Positions 10,933-26,320 of a stretch of DNA of 64,000 nt are shown one piece after another; position 1 is the first letter of the stretch, and each line of letters begins with the position of its first letter. The DNA comes from Haematococcus lacustris. Lineage: Eukaryota > Chlorophyta > Chlorophyceae > Chlamydomonadales > Haematococcaceae. The stretch is taken from contig JASKMD010000017.1 in assembly GCA_030144725.1 (NCBI GenBank), positions 6,257,992 to 6,321,991 on the forward strand. Direction: 5' to 3'. The translations under genes and the position numbers were made by a program. A model generated the notes under the pieces. It had not been told where the DNA came from, made no database searches, and was given only the letters and a program-made list of their open reading frames with translations.

Positions 10933-11235
10933 CTACTGCGCCTCAGCAGGCTGCTGCTGCTGTGCCTTGGGTGGCTGGTCTCGCATCCGCCTGTAGCCCA
11001 GGCCTGGGTACTCCATGCCCTTGTTAGGCAGCTTCAGCTGGTCTGGCCACCAGCACAGCTCCAGCGGGCGCCACCTGCTCTCCTCAATGCACTGCATGTT
11101 CAGAGCTACACTGCAGTATCGGTCCACCCACCTGCCTGGCTGTGGTGCTCGTTTTGCTTTGGCAGCCTTGCCCTTGCCTTTTCCTGTACCCTGGACAGTG
11201 CGACCAGTCTGGCTATGGGCACCTCTGGCTTGATC
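10933..11235 (-). pseudogene. Fanzor relic, copy B (3' end only)
   Basis: Only the last ~85 codons are recognisable. They include RWVDRYCSVALNM, which is the RuvC-III region, then ESRWRPLELCWWP and a Gln-rich end (KAQQQQPAEAQ). The RuvC-III acidic residue is a Tyr here, so the copy could not cut DNA. Upstream sequence stops matching copies A and C near 11235 and is out of frame. Confidence 0.6.
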
Positions 11236-11299
11236 TTAGGCGAACAGCGACACCACTGCTTGCTTGCCGGTAGGCCTTTGTGCCTGGGCAGCACTGCGC

Positions 11300-13290
11300 C
11301 TCAGACCAGGCCACCATTGCAACCCCAAAGGAGCCTACAGCAGCAGCCAGCAGCACAACAGCACCCTACAGCACCACAACTACACAGGTGCTTTCTGCTG
11401 CATAGCAAGGCAGATCCGCGTACAAGCAATCTCGTGCAACAGTCATGGGGCACCCAACTACATGACTTAGAATGTTGACACTTGTTCAGGCAAAGCGCAG
11501 TCTAGCCATGGGTCCTGTATGCTTGGAAAGGCTGTGTTCCACCTACGAGCCACCAACCCAATGCCAGGTCATGGGCCCTGCTATCAGTGGCATCTGGGTA
11601 ACCCATTGCGCCGTGACAAGGTGACAGAGGGTGGGCATGGGTCGCTCAATGCTGCCCTCTGGGTCAATCCACACTGAATCACATACCCATAGTGGTGCTG
11701 TGCTGCACGCAAGCTGGCAGCGCAGACATCCTCCTGTTGCCCTGGTGCCTTTCACACAGTTGCATGCCATGGAGGCCTGGGTCCGCTCAAAGGAGCCTAC
11801 AGCAGCAGCCAGCAGCACAACAGCCCTGTCCCAACACTTCAATGGCAGCCCCCAGCGCAACATATACACTTCAGGTGAGGCCGGCAAGCTTGCTTGGCTC
11901 GAGCAGCAGCACATGCTTTACTGCCAGCCAGCTACGCACCCATTGCCTGTTTGTCCTGCCTGACAGTGATGGTTGTTGTGTGCTGCCTGACGGTGACAGG
12001 CGCGGGTCACGAAGCCACTGGCTGGCCCCGCCCAGCTCCTGTGAGCCCTCGCCCGCCAACACGGCTGCAGGAGTGGCCGCATGCTGGCGTGTCACCTCAG
12101 CCACATACTGGAGCTGGTGCGAAGCCAGCGCTACAAGCTGCCCCTGACCCGCCACTGCCTGCCCCTTCATTGCCATTGGCCCACCTCACAGCAAGCTGCT
12201 CAGCAATTGCTTGCTCCAAATGAGTAATTGCGTCCGTACAGTGTTTTTTTGTGCGTGTGCAGGCCTGGCAGCTGCAGCACGCCCAGTCGATGCCTGGCAG
12301 GCCCCTAGCCCTGCATCGGCCCGACAGGCGTCTCTGCGGGAGGCCTTCCTGCAAGCCACCGCAGCGGGGCCCATGCCAGTGCAACCAGCAGCTGCAGCCA
12401 TGCCCACGGTGTGCAGGCCATGCAGCACAGGTGCAAGTATGTTTAGATCAAGCTAGCACCGTTCACCAGCTTGCTGACCATTTTGTTGACAGGTGCTCGA
12501 CGGGGACACAAGCAAGTGGACGTCCCGATACATGCAGACAAACGAAGGAGTGCACCGGGTGGGTCATGTGTCATGTTTGTGCATACCTCTTGGTCTTGCT
12601 GACCATATCTGATCCCCCTCTCAACACGTGTCTCCTATCTAGGCAGTTGGCCTTTGCTGACCAGTTGTGCTTCCCTCTCTTACTCCCTACTTACTCTTAA
12701 AGCTTAGCACAACCCCCAACTACAACTCACACCACCATAACATTTTTCTCCTATTCATAACATATTGTCTCTCCTGCAGCCTCACTGCCCAGGCCTCCCT
12801 GCACCTGCCCGCACACAGGTGGTGCGCACCCTGCTGGAGCTGGCCTACAGCGCCCCTCATGCCGCCTTGCAGGCAGGAAAGGTGCGACCAGGCATGGAGG
12901 ACCTGGACTGGAGCTGACATCGAGCGTGCCGTCCCTGGCGTGTGGCGACCCCTGCGATGCAACGCTAATGCTGACCTGATGTTCGTGACCTGCTGATCAG
13001 CCTGAAACCACTGTCGGTCCTGGAGTCTGGGCACTGGTGACAGACACTGGGAGGACTCAAGTGAGGGCTGAGGTGAAGGTAGAGTGCGGCCTGGGCCTGC
13101 TGCTGCTGCCTGGGCGTGCTGCAGGTCAGTGTGAGTGTGGACCCTGGACCCTGTGAACACAACAAGCCCGGCAGCCTGGTGGGAGGCAGCCAGGCGCAGC
13201 TGCGCAGCAAGCACCAGGTGGGCCAAGCCAGGTCTGACTCTCATGCTGTGTCAGATGTGCATGGGTGTATGAAATAAACCAGAGGCAGAC
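11300..13290. other. Repeat-rich stretch without a convincing gene
   Basis: GGAGCCTACAGCAGCAGCC occurs twice, near 11330 and 11791, followed by the same AGCACAACAG run. Short open stretches exist, for example a possible exon after a good acceptor near 12814 reading VVRTLLELAYSAPHAALQ and ending at 12917. They do not connect into a protein I recognise. Confidence 0.4.
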
Positions 13291-13291
13291 A

Positions 13292-14335
13292 CAGCACCTT
13301 GGCCCTCAACTTTGAGCCTTCATTGCAGTTGAACACACTGATTGTGGACCACTACAAAACGGTGTTTTTCTGTGTGGTGTTCCCATCACATGGCATGCTC
13401 GTGGCCTATACATGGCATACACATGGTCATGGTCGCCTACCACCTACAGCATTGCCTGACCCCGGAGGGCTAGACCGTAGAGTTGGCATGACATAACATG
13501 CACTAATTGAAAGCTGATAACAGCTCAACAAAGGGGGGGCACACACTACTGTGCCTCAGCAGGCTGCTGCTGCTGCTGCTGCTGCTGGGCTTTGGGTGGC
13601 TTGCCTCGCAGCTGCCTGTAACCCAGGCCAAGGTACTCCTTGCCCTTGGCTGGCAGCTTCCCCTGCTCTGGCCAGTAGCACAGCTCCAGTGGGCGCCACT
13701 TGCTCTCCCCAATGCGCTGCATGTTCAGCACTGCATTGCATTCCCTGTCCAGCCACCTGCCTGGCTGTGATGCTGGCTTGGCTTTGGCAGCCTTGCCCTT
13801 GGCCTTGCCCTTGTTGGACTCAGCTGCTGGCTTAGCCTTGGTGCGCTTGCTGCTCTTGGCTGGCAGGGGAGTGCTGAGCCCTGGCTCTGAGGCTGCTGGC
13901 TGTGTGGCTTCCTGGCTTCTGTATGGGGCCTGAGTAGGCTTGCGGGGGGCCGCTACAGGGCACCACATCAGGCCCCTCACTGGTTGGTCACGCTGCTGGC
14001 TCCAGGCTGGGCGCACCAGGCGATGTTCCACCTGCCCTGCTAGGGGCTTTCAGTCCGCAGGCCTGGTGGTTCTGCGTTTGTTCAGCTGCCCCTCAAGTGG
14101 CTGCTAGCCATTCACTGCTGAGCTGACCCGGGTGGTGCGGTGCTCATCCACAAGCACCACCCTGCCCCGCCGCTGGTCTGTGCCCCTGGGCCTGCACACC
14201 ACCTTGCAGCAGGCCCGCAGCACTGCGTTAGCACCCCACACACCCCTAGTGCCAATGCCAGCTGCACCAAAGAACACCACCAGCTGCTTGGCACGCCCAT
14301 GGCGCTCCATGGACATCTCCGCCATGACCTCCTGG
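13292..14335 (-). pseudogene. Fanzor relic, copy C
   Basis: Reading down from about 14325, the protein blocks are KQLVVFFGAAGIGTRG, VLVDEHRTTRVSSAVNG, LVRPAWSQQRDQPVRGLM, a Lys/Pro-rich linker, then RWLDRECNAVLNMQRIGE and GLGYRQLRGK. It has two in-frame stops (TAG after SSAVNG near 14104, TGA near 14060) and no N-terminal half, but it retains an acidic residue (Glu) in the RuvC-III motif. Its 3' flank down to about 13292 matches copy A closely. The 5' end is cut at a CTGATCAGAA-type repeat (14337-14390). Confidence 0.68.
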
Positions 14336-14336
14336 C

Positions 14337-14390
14337 ATGATCAGAATGCTGATCAGAATGCTGATCAGAAAGCATGATCAGAAAGCAGAG
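14337..14390. repeat. Short tandem repeat, ATGCTGATCAGA unit
   Basis: Three to four imperfect copies of an 11-14 base unit containing CTGATCAGAA adjoin the truncated 5' end of Fanzor copy C. Confidence 0.7.
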
Positions 14391-15711
14391 GGGCAGCAGC
14401 AAGCAAGGGTACAACCTGGGTGTGTGTCACGTGGCTGGCCTGCTGGCTGCTTGCCACCCAGGTGGTCACCGTTCGTAACTCATCCACAGGCTGGTCGATG
14501 CAGTTCGACATGCGGCCAGGGTGTGACCTCAGCCTGTTTGAAAAGTACAGCATCGCAGACTTTGTGCAGGTGCGCCCCACTCCACTTTCCCCCATTCCTA
14601 CCTGTGTGGCATATTTGTGTGAACCTGGCACTGTTCTGGCTGCCGTCCTTTGCTCCAGCGCATAAAGCTGTGTGTGCTTCGTCTACCCTGGGCACCCTCA
14701 CCCTAACGCTGGCCTTGACCCTTACCCTTGCATAAGGGCATGCTGGCCATGCTTAATCAGGCACTTAAGGGACCTAGTCAGGCGCTCACATGACATAGCC
14801 CCAGCCATGATGGTCATAGCCATAGCCTAATGACTGTAGCCATAGCTGCCATAACAATAGCTATAGCTGCAGTGCCTGCACCACCTCCCTGGCTCTGGCT
14901 CCTGACCATCTTACCATCAGCAGCATACTGCGCCTGTGGCACCCTGCCTGCCTGCCCTGTCTGCCCTGCCTGTCCAGGCGTCCAGGCGTCTTGTACCTAA
15001 ACAGCAGATGCATATGATGTGCACACCCTTGTCATCATATAAGACACCTCGGAGTCACTCCTGCTGCCACATGACGCGCACCATGCAGGACAACTGGTTC
15101 ATGCTGACTGCCGTGCTGAAGGACCAGTTTGGTGTGGTGATGACAGAGGAGGCTAGCCTGGCTGCCAGTGGCCTGCAATGCAACGCCTGCCGTCGCACAC
15201 ACCTCGCAGTCAGCCTGCAGAAGATCTTCTGACCTGCGTCACTTGGCTAACACAGCTCAGCCGTCAGCCATAAGCTGCTGGGCTTCTACCCCATGCACTG
15301 CATGTTGATTGCATGGTTCCCTGGTGACCAACACCACACACGGCCTGCATCCTTGCTGTGCTAACAGATATGTTATGATAGGCGTAGGACATCAACCATT
15401 ACCGGCTGCTCAATTGCCCTCACCATTTGCATGCCATTGCTGTGTGCGTGCGAACCACTACGAGATGCGTCAGTCCTGTGACAGCTGCCATATGTTGGTG
15501 TTCTAATACAACGCCGGCAGCGCCACACGGGTCGGGCATGTGAATTAAGATAATAAGTGACACACGATATGCACACCCTGGTCGGGCATGCTTGGCATAG
15601 GAATGGTATAGATCCCTTTGATTCCTCCCTGTCACGTGACCATGCTGAGTAAGATTGCATGCGGATGAATATCTGGCAAATCTTCAGTCCCCTGTGGGAA
15701 GTGAGATAGGT
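14391..15711. other. Intergenic stretch with possible lone exons
   Basis: Two plus-strand pieces have protein-like composition and plausible splice sites. One, around 14460-14570, reads WSMQFDMRPGCDLSLFEKYS before a GTGCG donor. The other, around 15070-15231, reads DNWFMLTAVLKDQFGVVMTE and ends in a stop. I do not recognise either and cannot show that they belong together. The rest shows nothing. Confidence 0.3.
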
Positions 15712-15715
15712 GGCT

Positions 15716-15911
15716 TACACCGCTTAAGCCGTCAGCCGTTGTGCTGCTTGGCCGCCCTCCCCCTCTAGGGGTTCGGGACTTTCTGTAACGCACTTCAAAG
15801 CAAGGTGCACAAACAAAGGTTCACATGGGCTCAACATGAAGTCTTGCAAGTTCTCATTACTGTCCTCAAAAGTCATGGCAAACTCCGCCTGCTGCCTGAT
15901 GGAACTCATGA
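15716..15911 (-). mobile_element. Non-LTR retrotransposon 3' end, fragment 1
   Basis: The minus strand encodes MSSIRQQAEFAMTF then LSPCEPLFVHLALKCVTE, closely matching the C terminus of fragment 2 at 18102-18600. The fragment is 5'-truncated at 15911, where an (ATG)n tract marks the 3' tail of the neighbouring copy. Confidence 0.65.
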
Positions 15912-15933
15912 TGATGATGATGTGGCTTACACC

Positions 15934-18101
15934 CAGGCTTGTGAATCTTCAGATTTTCAGTTTTTCAGATTTTCAATTTTCAATGAAAGTGAAAGTGTTT
16001 CATGTGAAAATGTGAAAGAGTTTCACGCCAGTGAAAATGAGCGGTTGCCGCTGGTTTTCCAGCCTCCCCTTTTGCACGCGGCTTGTGTGAAGGCCTACAC
16101 ACCCCCTGTAATAAGCACCTAGACCCTAGACCCTACTATACCAACTTAGCATAAAACCCCGTACTCCTCCACTGTCAGGTGCAATCATGTCAGCACCCAA
16201 GCCTCATGCACGTGTCTGCCATGCCATACAAAGCCTCATCCTCCACTACCACATCCCCACTCCCATCATCCACCCACCCCCACCCCCACTACCACCTTGT
16301 CAAGTGCAATCATTCCAGCACCCTGTAGCAGCAAATGTCATGCAATTTCTGCGCCCGACACTAGGCCACTGGAGCCCTCAAGGGCTGGCTAGCCATCCAC
16401 TCCTCCCACTGCTCCTCCTCTGCAGCTGTGGGAGCAAAGGGCTGCTCATCACGCTTCAGCGCCCGCGTGTTGAAGTACACATAGGCCATGGCCCACATGC
16501 GCCCCATGAGCAGGCGGCTGCGCTTGTCGCTCCAAAGTAGCTTGAAAACACTAAAAAGGCGTTCCACACCGGCTGACGTGGCTGGGGTGCAGAACACCCG
16601 TTGTGCCACCTCCAATAGCACTGGGCCTGTAGTAGCAACAACAACAACATGAACAACAACAACAGCTACTGCTACTACAACAACACAAGAGCATAAGAGC
16701 ACAAGATCAACAACAACATCAGCAACATATATGCGTACGCCCATGTCCCCGTAACCATGCGTATGCAACAGCTTACCTGCTTGTTGTCCTGGACACTCTG
16801 CAACATGTCATACAGGCTGGCAAAGCGTGTCTGGGACATCTGTTGGAGCTCCACCTTGGGGGCTGGCACGTTAGCAACCCCAACTGCTGATCTTGCAGCC
16901 CCGGCCACCGGTGCGGTTCCTGCTCCAGCCCCCGCTGTTGCTGCTGCCAAGTGGTATGATGTAGCCAGGGCAGCCCGCTGCTGCCGCAGCAGTTCATGCG
17001 ACAGTGACATGTGTGTGAAGTACTGCACAACCTCCTTGGCCTGGTTGATGTGCTCCTTGAAGGCATGCAGTTGCATCATCTCTGCAAAACAGCAAGCCAG
17101 CAACAGCCACAGCAGCAACAACGAGTCTCAGCTAGGAAGCCTTGCCAACTCATGGACAGGGACGGGAAGGGGGAAGGGGGAAGGGGGAAGGGCAGCCAGG
17201 ACTGGAAGCTGGAAGGACTGGAAGCTGTTTACTTCCAGACAGCAGTGGTCTGCCATGCAGCCTACCATCGGCCATGCAGCCTACCATGGTCTTCAGCTGC
17301 CCGGGTGGCCTAGACTAAACACTCTCTTACCTCATAGCGGGAGGGCAGCTTCAAGTGAGGGATGAACCTGTTGAAAAAAGCCTTGGTTGTTGGGTTCTCT
17401 ACAAGATGAAAGGGTAGGTTGTTGTCAACCAGGAAGCGCAAGAAGAATTCGTTGAACTCCACTTGGATGTCTAACACCTCAGGCTGTTGCTGTTGCTGTT
17501 GCTCCTGCTGTGTGGCCCGCTGCTGCTGAAGACGGGCCACAGCTGTGCTAACATCAGTGTCCTGCTTGGCGGCATCTGCAGCTGCTGAGCTGCTGAGGAA
17601 TCCTGGGCACTGAAGCAAGTGTTGCTTCAGCCTTGAGACATTCTTGCCGGACCTCACGTAACCCGGGCAGTGCTTGCATGCCACTTGGGCACCGACCCTT
17701 TGCTCCCATTGTGCCTCCACCCACTGGCTGACAGGCCGTCCGCGCGGGCTGTCCGTGGAACCGCCATCTGTGGCTCCTGTAGTGGCATTTTCAGCCTTTC
17801 GCTTTTTCCGCTGTGGCTGCAGCGCGCTGGCGCCAGCCAAGCCAATCACTGGGCTCTGCAACACCCGTGGGAGAGGCAGCGCCGGGCTCTTTCTCGTAGC
17901 AGCGACTAGAGCTCGGGCTGTCTGCACTGGGGCAAGCCGCTGGTTGCCTGGTGGCTGTTGTTCGCCTGTTGCTGCCATCGAGCTGCGATCTGACCGGTGG
18001 CAGCACCCGGCACTTTCAGATGTGCAATGAAAACGTTCAGATTTTCAGATGAAAATTTTCATTGAAAATCTGAATGAAAGTCTGAAATTTTCACAAGCCT
18101 G
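15934..18101 (-). mobile_element. hAT-superfamily transposon with intact ends and 8-bp target duplication
   Basis: Both ends carry the inverted repeat CAGGCTTGTGAA (15934-15945, and its complement at 18090-18101). They are flanked by a perfect 8-base direct repeat, CTTACACC, at 15926-15933 and 18102-18109. An 8-bp target duplication and the encoded BED finger plus hAT dimerisation domain fit hAT transposons. Subterminal AT-rich blocks of CAGATTTTCA / TTTCA type repeats lie inside each end, possibly transposase-binding sites. It inserted between two retrotransposon 3' ends. The intact ends suggest relatively recent movement. Confidence 0.9.
16370..17978 (-). pseudogene. hAT transposase, core deleted
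   Basis: Exon 1 (17978-17331) has a BED-type zinc finger (CKHC, then LKQHLLQC, near 17600-17700) and the post-finger segment FLVDNNLPFHLVENP ending LPSRYE. The next exon (about 17079 down to 16785) reads MMQLHAFKEHINQAKEVV. The last (about 16620-16370) is the hAT C-terminal dimerisation region, ATSAGVERLFSVFKLLWS with MWAMAYVYFNTRAL. The catalytic DDE core that normally lies between LPSR and the C-terminal part is largely absent, so the element is probably mobile only in trans. Confidence 0.8.
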
Positions 18102-18640
18102 CTTACACCGCTTAAGCCGTCAGCCGTCAGGCTGCTAGGCCGCCCTCCCCCTCTAGGGGTTCGGGACTTTCTGTAACGCACTTCAAAGCAAGGTGCACAA
18201 ACAAAGGTGCACATGGGCTCAACATGAAGTCATGCAAATTCTCATTATTGTTCTGTAAAGTCATGGCAAACTCCGGCTGCTCCCTGATGGAACTCATGGC
18301 AGTGCACTCAAAGATGAAATGCATGGCTTCATCCACTACCCCCTCTGTGCATCTAGTGCATGTGCGATCAATGAAAGTTACCCCCTCAAACAGAGCCTTC
18401 TCCACCCCCAAACCGCTGTTGCCTAACCTAAACCTAGTCAGGCTCGTGCGAACTTCTGTAGAGAGCTGTCTGTTCAGCAGGTGTGGTGCCATGTGATTGG
18501 TGCCAATGCCGTCCCCATGCAGCATACGAGCATCTCTCCCGATGCACCGTCTCAGGCAGTCTAGGGTCTCCCTCAAACCCAACCCAACGCCTCCCCCACC
18601 TCTGGAGCCACTTGACTTCCATAGCCTTGGTGCCCAGGAC
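18102..18640 (-). mobile_element. Non-LTR retrotransposon 3' end, fragment 2
   Basis: The minus strand encodes the C-terminal region of a LINE-type polyprotein: LSTEVRTSLTRFRLGNSG, then a Cys pair and H-F-I-F-E-C (CTRCTEGVVDEAMHFIFEC). This is the post-reverse-transcriptase zinc-knuckle-like tail. Its 3' end adjoins an (ATG)n-type tract at 15907-15922, interrupted by the hAT insertion. The reverse transcriptase itself is missing. Confidence 0.72.
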
Positions 18641-18904
18641 CATGTCCGGGCTCAGTGTAAGTGGTGAGGTGTTCTGAAGCTGGGTCCGATGCCAAGGCAG
18701 ATGTTGGCTACGCCCTGACAGGGTGCCCGGTGGTCTGGAAGGGAACGTGGGAAGAAGTGAACTATGGGGTTTGCAGTTGTCAAGGGTGCGACGAATGAAG
18801 CTGCACTGATGAAGCTTGGAGGCAACAACATGCTCCATCATGAGTAGGGTAGTTGTGCTGCATGATGTGCACACCATTGTCATGCCAGTCGCAAGGCTGT
18901 ACTA

Positions 18905-18985
18905 TACTCCTGACCATGGTGGTTGTTGAGTTGTGCCACAGGGACCCAAAACACTCCCAGCACATCTTGAAATGGCGCATGTCAC
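18905..18985 (+). pseudogene. Decayed BTB exon copy
   Basis: TGCCACAGGGACCCAAAACA and the following bases match the acceptor and start of exon 2 of the BTB relic at 10450-10500 (RDPKHSQHILKW against RDPKHFQLILNW). The reading frame degrades soon after. Confidence 0.5.
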
Positions 18986-19308
18986 AAGCACCCCATGCAA
19001 GTGGCATGCAGCTCTTCCTCCCTGGGTACGCCAGCGAACTGGAACTGGAGTTGCACAACAATGTGCATGGCAGCTTACCCCTGCCCCTTGTGGGAGGCGA
19101 GGTGAAGCCTGGCCTCGGTTATCCATGGGAGCTATACAAGGTGGTTACAGCAGGAGGTAACGATTCACACACCCAACAAGACAACCGACATTGCAGGCTA
19201 GAAACCGGTTGTGTGTTGATATGACATCCACCCAAGTTCAATGCATGGGTTGCCATGTGGAGTTGCCATGTGGAGCCATGGAGTTGCCAGCCCGAGGGCG
19301 CTAACAAC

Positions 19309-19316
19309 TATATAAG
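19309..19316 (+). promoter_or_regulatory. Probable TATA box of KRR1
   Basis: TATATAAG lies 50-57 bases upstream of the KRR1 start codon, in an otherwise GC-rich context, at a workable distance for a short 5' leader. Confidence 0.55.
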
Positions 19317-19365
19317 GGCGGAGACGCATCTCAGCGCGAGTCGAAGATATCTCCCGCAACCGCGC

Positions 19366-23114
<3,749 letters not shown>

Positions 23115-24200
23115 CGGGCGTCCAGGCTCTTTGCGTCACGTTGGCTGTCGAGCTTAGATTGTATACATAAACACACGGGCTTAGGGCTGAGAACACATCT
23201 ACACACTACACACACGTACACACATTGTCGTATGAGTGTGGCCAGCCGGCAAGAGCCGGTAGGTGCTCAGAATGCTACATGACTTTGTTTAGATCTCAAG
23301 TGGTCCCAATTTATAGTATACCTACCCCTGGTCATCAAAAATGACGCCGCGGTGTATACTAGATCAGCTCCCTCGTCCCTCACCAGGGCCTCCATTTGAG
23401 TGGGACCACTAGGGTAAACAATCGGGACAACTTGAATGGTGTGAAGGAGCTGTGTGGGGTATACCCATGAACATGGCACATTGCCATGGCTGGACCTCGG
23501 CTCACAATGTGTCTCTCTTTGTGTGCCTTTGCTGCGGACCGTCAGGGGTGCCATAGTAGCTCAGTAGCTGGTGGGGCCGCCCCGCCATGCCTAATGCAGG
23601 CAGCCCAGGCCAGGAGTTGGTGCACGTCCGCGACAAGGGCCTGCTGCGGAAGTGGCAGCGGCGGCACCAGCGGCAGCGATAGTGACATGTGCAACACGCC
23701 AAACAAAATCAAATAAACAATTTGATTGCCCCTTACGTGTGTGCGATAGATGTGTGTGCGATAGAGTCATGCATAGGGTAGGGTAGGGCTCTATCGACTC
23801 CTAGGGTTAGGGACCTAGGTTAGAGACACACACCGGTCACTCACTCCTGTGTACAAGTGTAGGGGCTTTGCAGGAGGATAGGGATACAGGACGGCCTGCT
23901 AAACAAGGGATAGACCGTATCAGAGTGATCACGCTCGCATGGTGCGTGCGCGTCGCATGGAAAATAAACCTCGTCCCGGTTGCCGTCACTGCCCGCAGTG
24001 CGCTAGACGACTCTGGGTGCGAACAGCTTGCCGAGGTTTGGCTGCGGCAATGCAACCGTTCTGAAAGGTGCAAGGCAGCTTGCAGTCCGCAGCAAACCTT
24101 GGCACTTAGCGCAACAGCAGCGATCCCACGGGCGGAACGTCGCAGACCACCGCACTGTAAGCGCAAGCCAGCCTGTGACGGAGGCGGGGAAACTCAGGCG
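23115..24200. other. Intergenic region with a dispersed repeat
   Basis: The stretch 23385-23480 repeats sequence from 10690-10810. GTGTGCGATAGA occurs twice near 23738-23765, followed by a short GGGTAGGGTAGGG run. I see no recognisable gene. The promoter of the downstream BELL-type gene probably lies in its right part. Confidence 0.4.
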
Positions 24201-26287
24201 ATGGATGCAGGCGCAGGGCAGCCCGATCCTGCTAGGTCACTATCCCCGCGCGCAGAGGAGTTTGAACGCCTCAACCCAGCAGCTTGCAATGCGGAGCAGC
24301 TCAGCCCATATCCGACGCTGCTTTTGCCCGCAGCCCACAGCGTCGCGCCACAGGCAAAGCCCCCTCTGCACCCTTCGACCTTTGCCAGCCCCACCGCAGC
24401 AACAGACCTGAGCTGCGGGGCTCTCGGCGTATGTCGTGCACTCGCCAGGCGGCAGCACCCTGAGCCGCAAGCGTCCGCACTCGTCCTTGTTTTCGGACCC
24501 TAGCAGCCTGCGTCTCTCTCACGTCCACGCTCCCTCAGCCTGCAGTACTCACGTCGAGGCCTACAGCCAGCTGGCCTCCTGCACCTCGTTGCCTGACTGC
24601 TCAGCCGCTGGCCTGCAAGCAGCCATCCAGGCGGCAGAGCAGCAGGGGGAGGGTAGCAGCCAGGTGCTGGAGGGTGGCAGGCAAGCTCCTGAGCCTGGAG
24701 CCAGGGCAGCTAGGAAGCGGGGCAGGGCCTGAGGCTGAAGCCCACGGTGGTCCATGGGCGGCGGGCCCAGCGTCAGCCAGCGGGGCAGTGGGGGGCAGGG
24801 TTGTGGGGCGGGGCGGGCCGCGCCACATGCGGTCTTACAGCGAGTCCAAGGCGAGTGCTGGCGGGAAGGCCATGGTCAGGCCAGGTCAGGCCAGGGCAGG
24901 CCAGGTCAGGCCAGGGCAGGCCAGGGCAGGTAGTTAAGCTGGGCCGGTAGTGAGGGCGAAGAGGGTGGCCGGCAGGGCAGGGAGGGGGCTTGCTGGGGAG
25001 GGAAGGCGGGGGCGGGGCCACGGGGGGAAGTTGAGGGATGGTAGGAGGGCCCGGGCTCCCAGCTGGCCTGCATGACTGGCTAGGTAGTGGGGGGTGGGGG
25101 GTGGAGGGTGGACGAGGGCGCCTGCATGGCCCGCATGAACAACCCATGACATGTGTGACGTGTGATGAGCTGGCCCCTCCAGCCACCACCCCCCACCCCC
25201 ACCAGCCACCAGCCATCTGCCGTCTGCAGCTTTTCATTCCTGAGCACACACCCTCCCCTCACTCCTCTTTCAATCCATTGCTCGCTTTCCCCCCTCCTCC
25301 TTCACCCTCGATGCCTTGCCTCTGCCTAGTCGTCTGATTGGGTGCCCCCTCACCCCCCTCACCCCCCTCACCCCCCTCACCCCCCTCACCCCCCTCACCC
25401 CCCTCACTGCTACTGTAGGTGAACCTCACGGCACAGCGGCTGCGCCCCCCCCCGGCCCCTGGCAGCAGCAGCCTGGCAGGCTCCCCTCTGCGCCCCCTTC
25501 CTTCCCCTCCCCACTCCTTCTCACACCCCCTACCTCACCCTTACCCACCCGCCCACGCTGCCCCAGCCACTGAGCTGGGGGACTTGGTCGGCAGCCTGCC
25601 TGCCCCCACCCCCCCACACCGGCTGCTGACTCCCAGCCCCCACCCCCACCCAATGCAGCAGCAGCAGCAGGATGAGGGGGGTCAGCAGGGTCAGCAGGGG
25701 GGGCAGCAGGGTCAACAGGGGCAGATGTCACACCAGGAGGGTGTGAGGCTGGAGGGGGGTGGATGCGCCTGCAGCGGGGAGAGTGAGGGGCCCACAGCCC
25801 AGACCCTGACTGGAGGCCCTGCTGACTCAGAGGGGGCCCGGGCCACCCCCGCCTGCAACAAGGCCAAGCGGACCTCCCTGGACCAGCACTCAGCCTCCCC
25901 CTCAGGCTGCCCCCCCCGCCCTCCCCCCCCCACACCCTCACTCCCCCCTGCCCCCCCGAGCCTCCTCCCCCCTGCTGCCGCCTGAGCCTTGCTTCAGTGG
26001 GCCCCCACTGCAAGCAGCTGGCGGGGAGGACGCCATGCAATGCAGCGGGTTAGGGCCGCAGGGGCAGGGGGCCGGCATGGAAGGCTGCGTGGCAGATCAT
26101 GCCCCGGGGGGGGCAGAGCAGCAGGGGGAGGTAGGAGGAGGGTTGACCCGGCAGGGCGACACCGCTGATCTTTGTACGGCCCAAAGGCAGGGGAGGGAAG
26201 AGGGGCATTGGGAAGAAGAAGGGGGGGTGGGGGAGGTGGCTGACGTGGTGATGGACCTGGTCCCCCCTAGCCCTATCCCTGCTGCTG

Positions 26288-26320
<33 letters not shown>

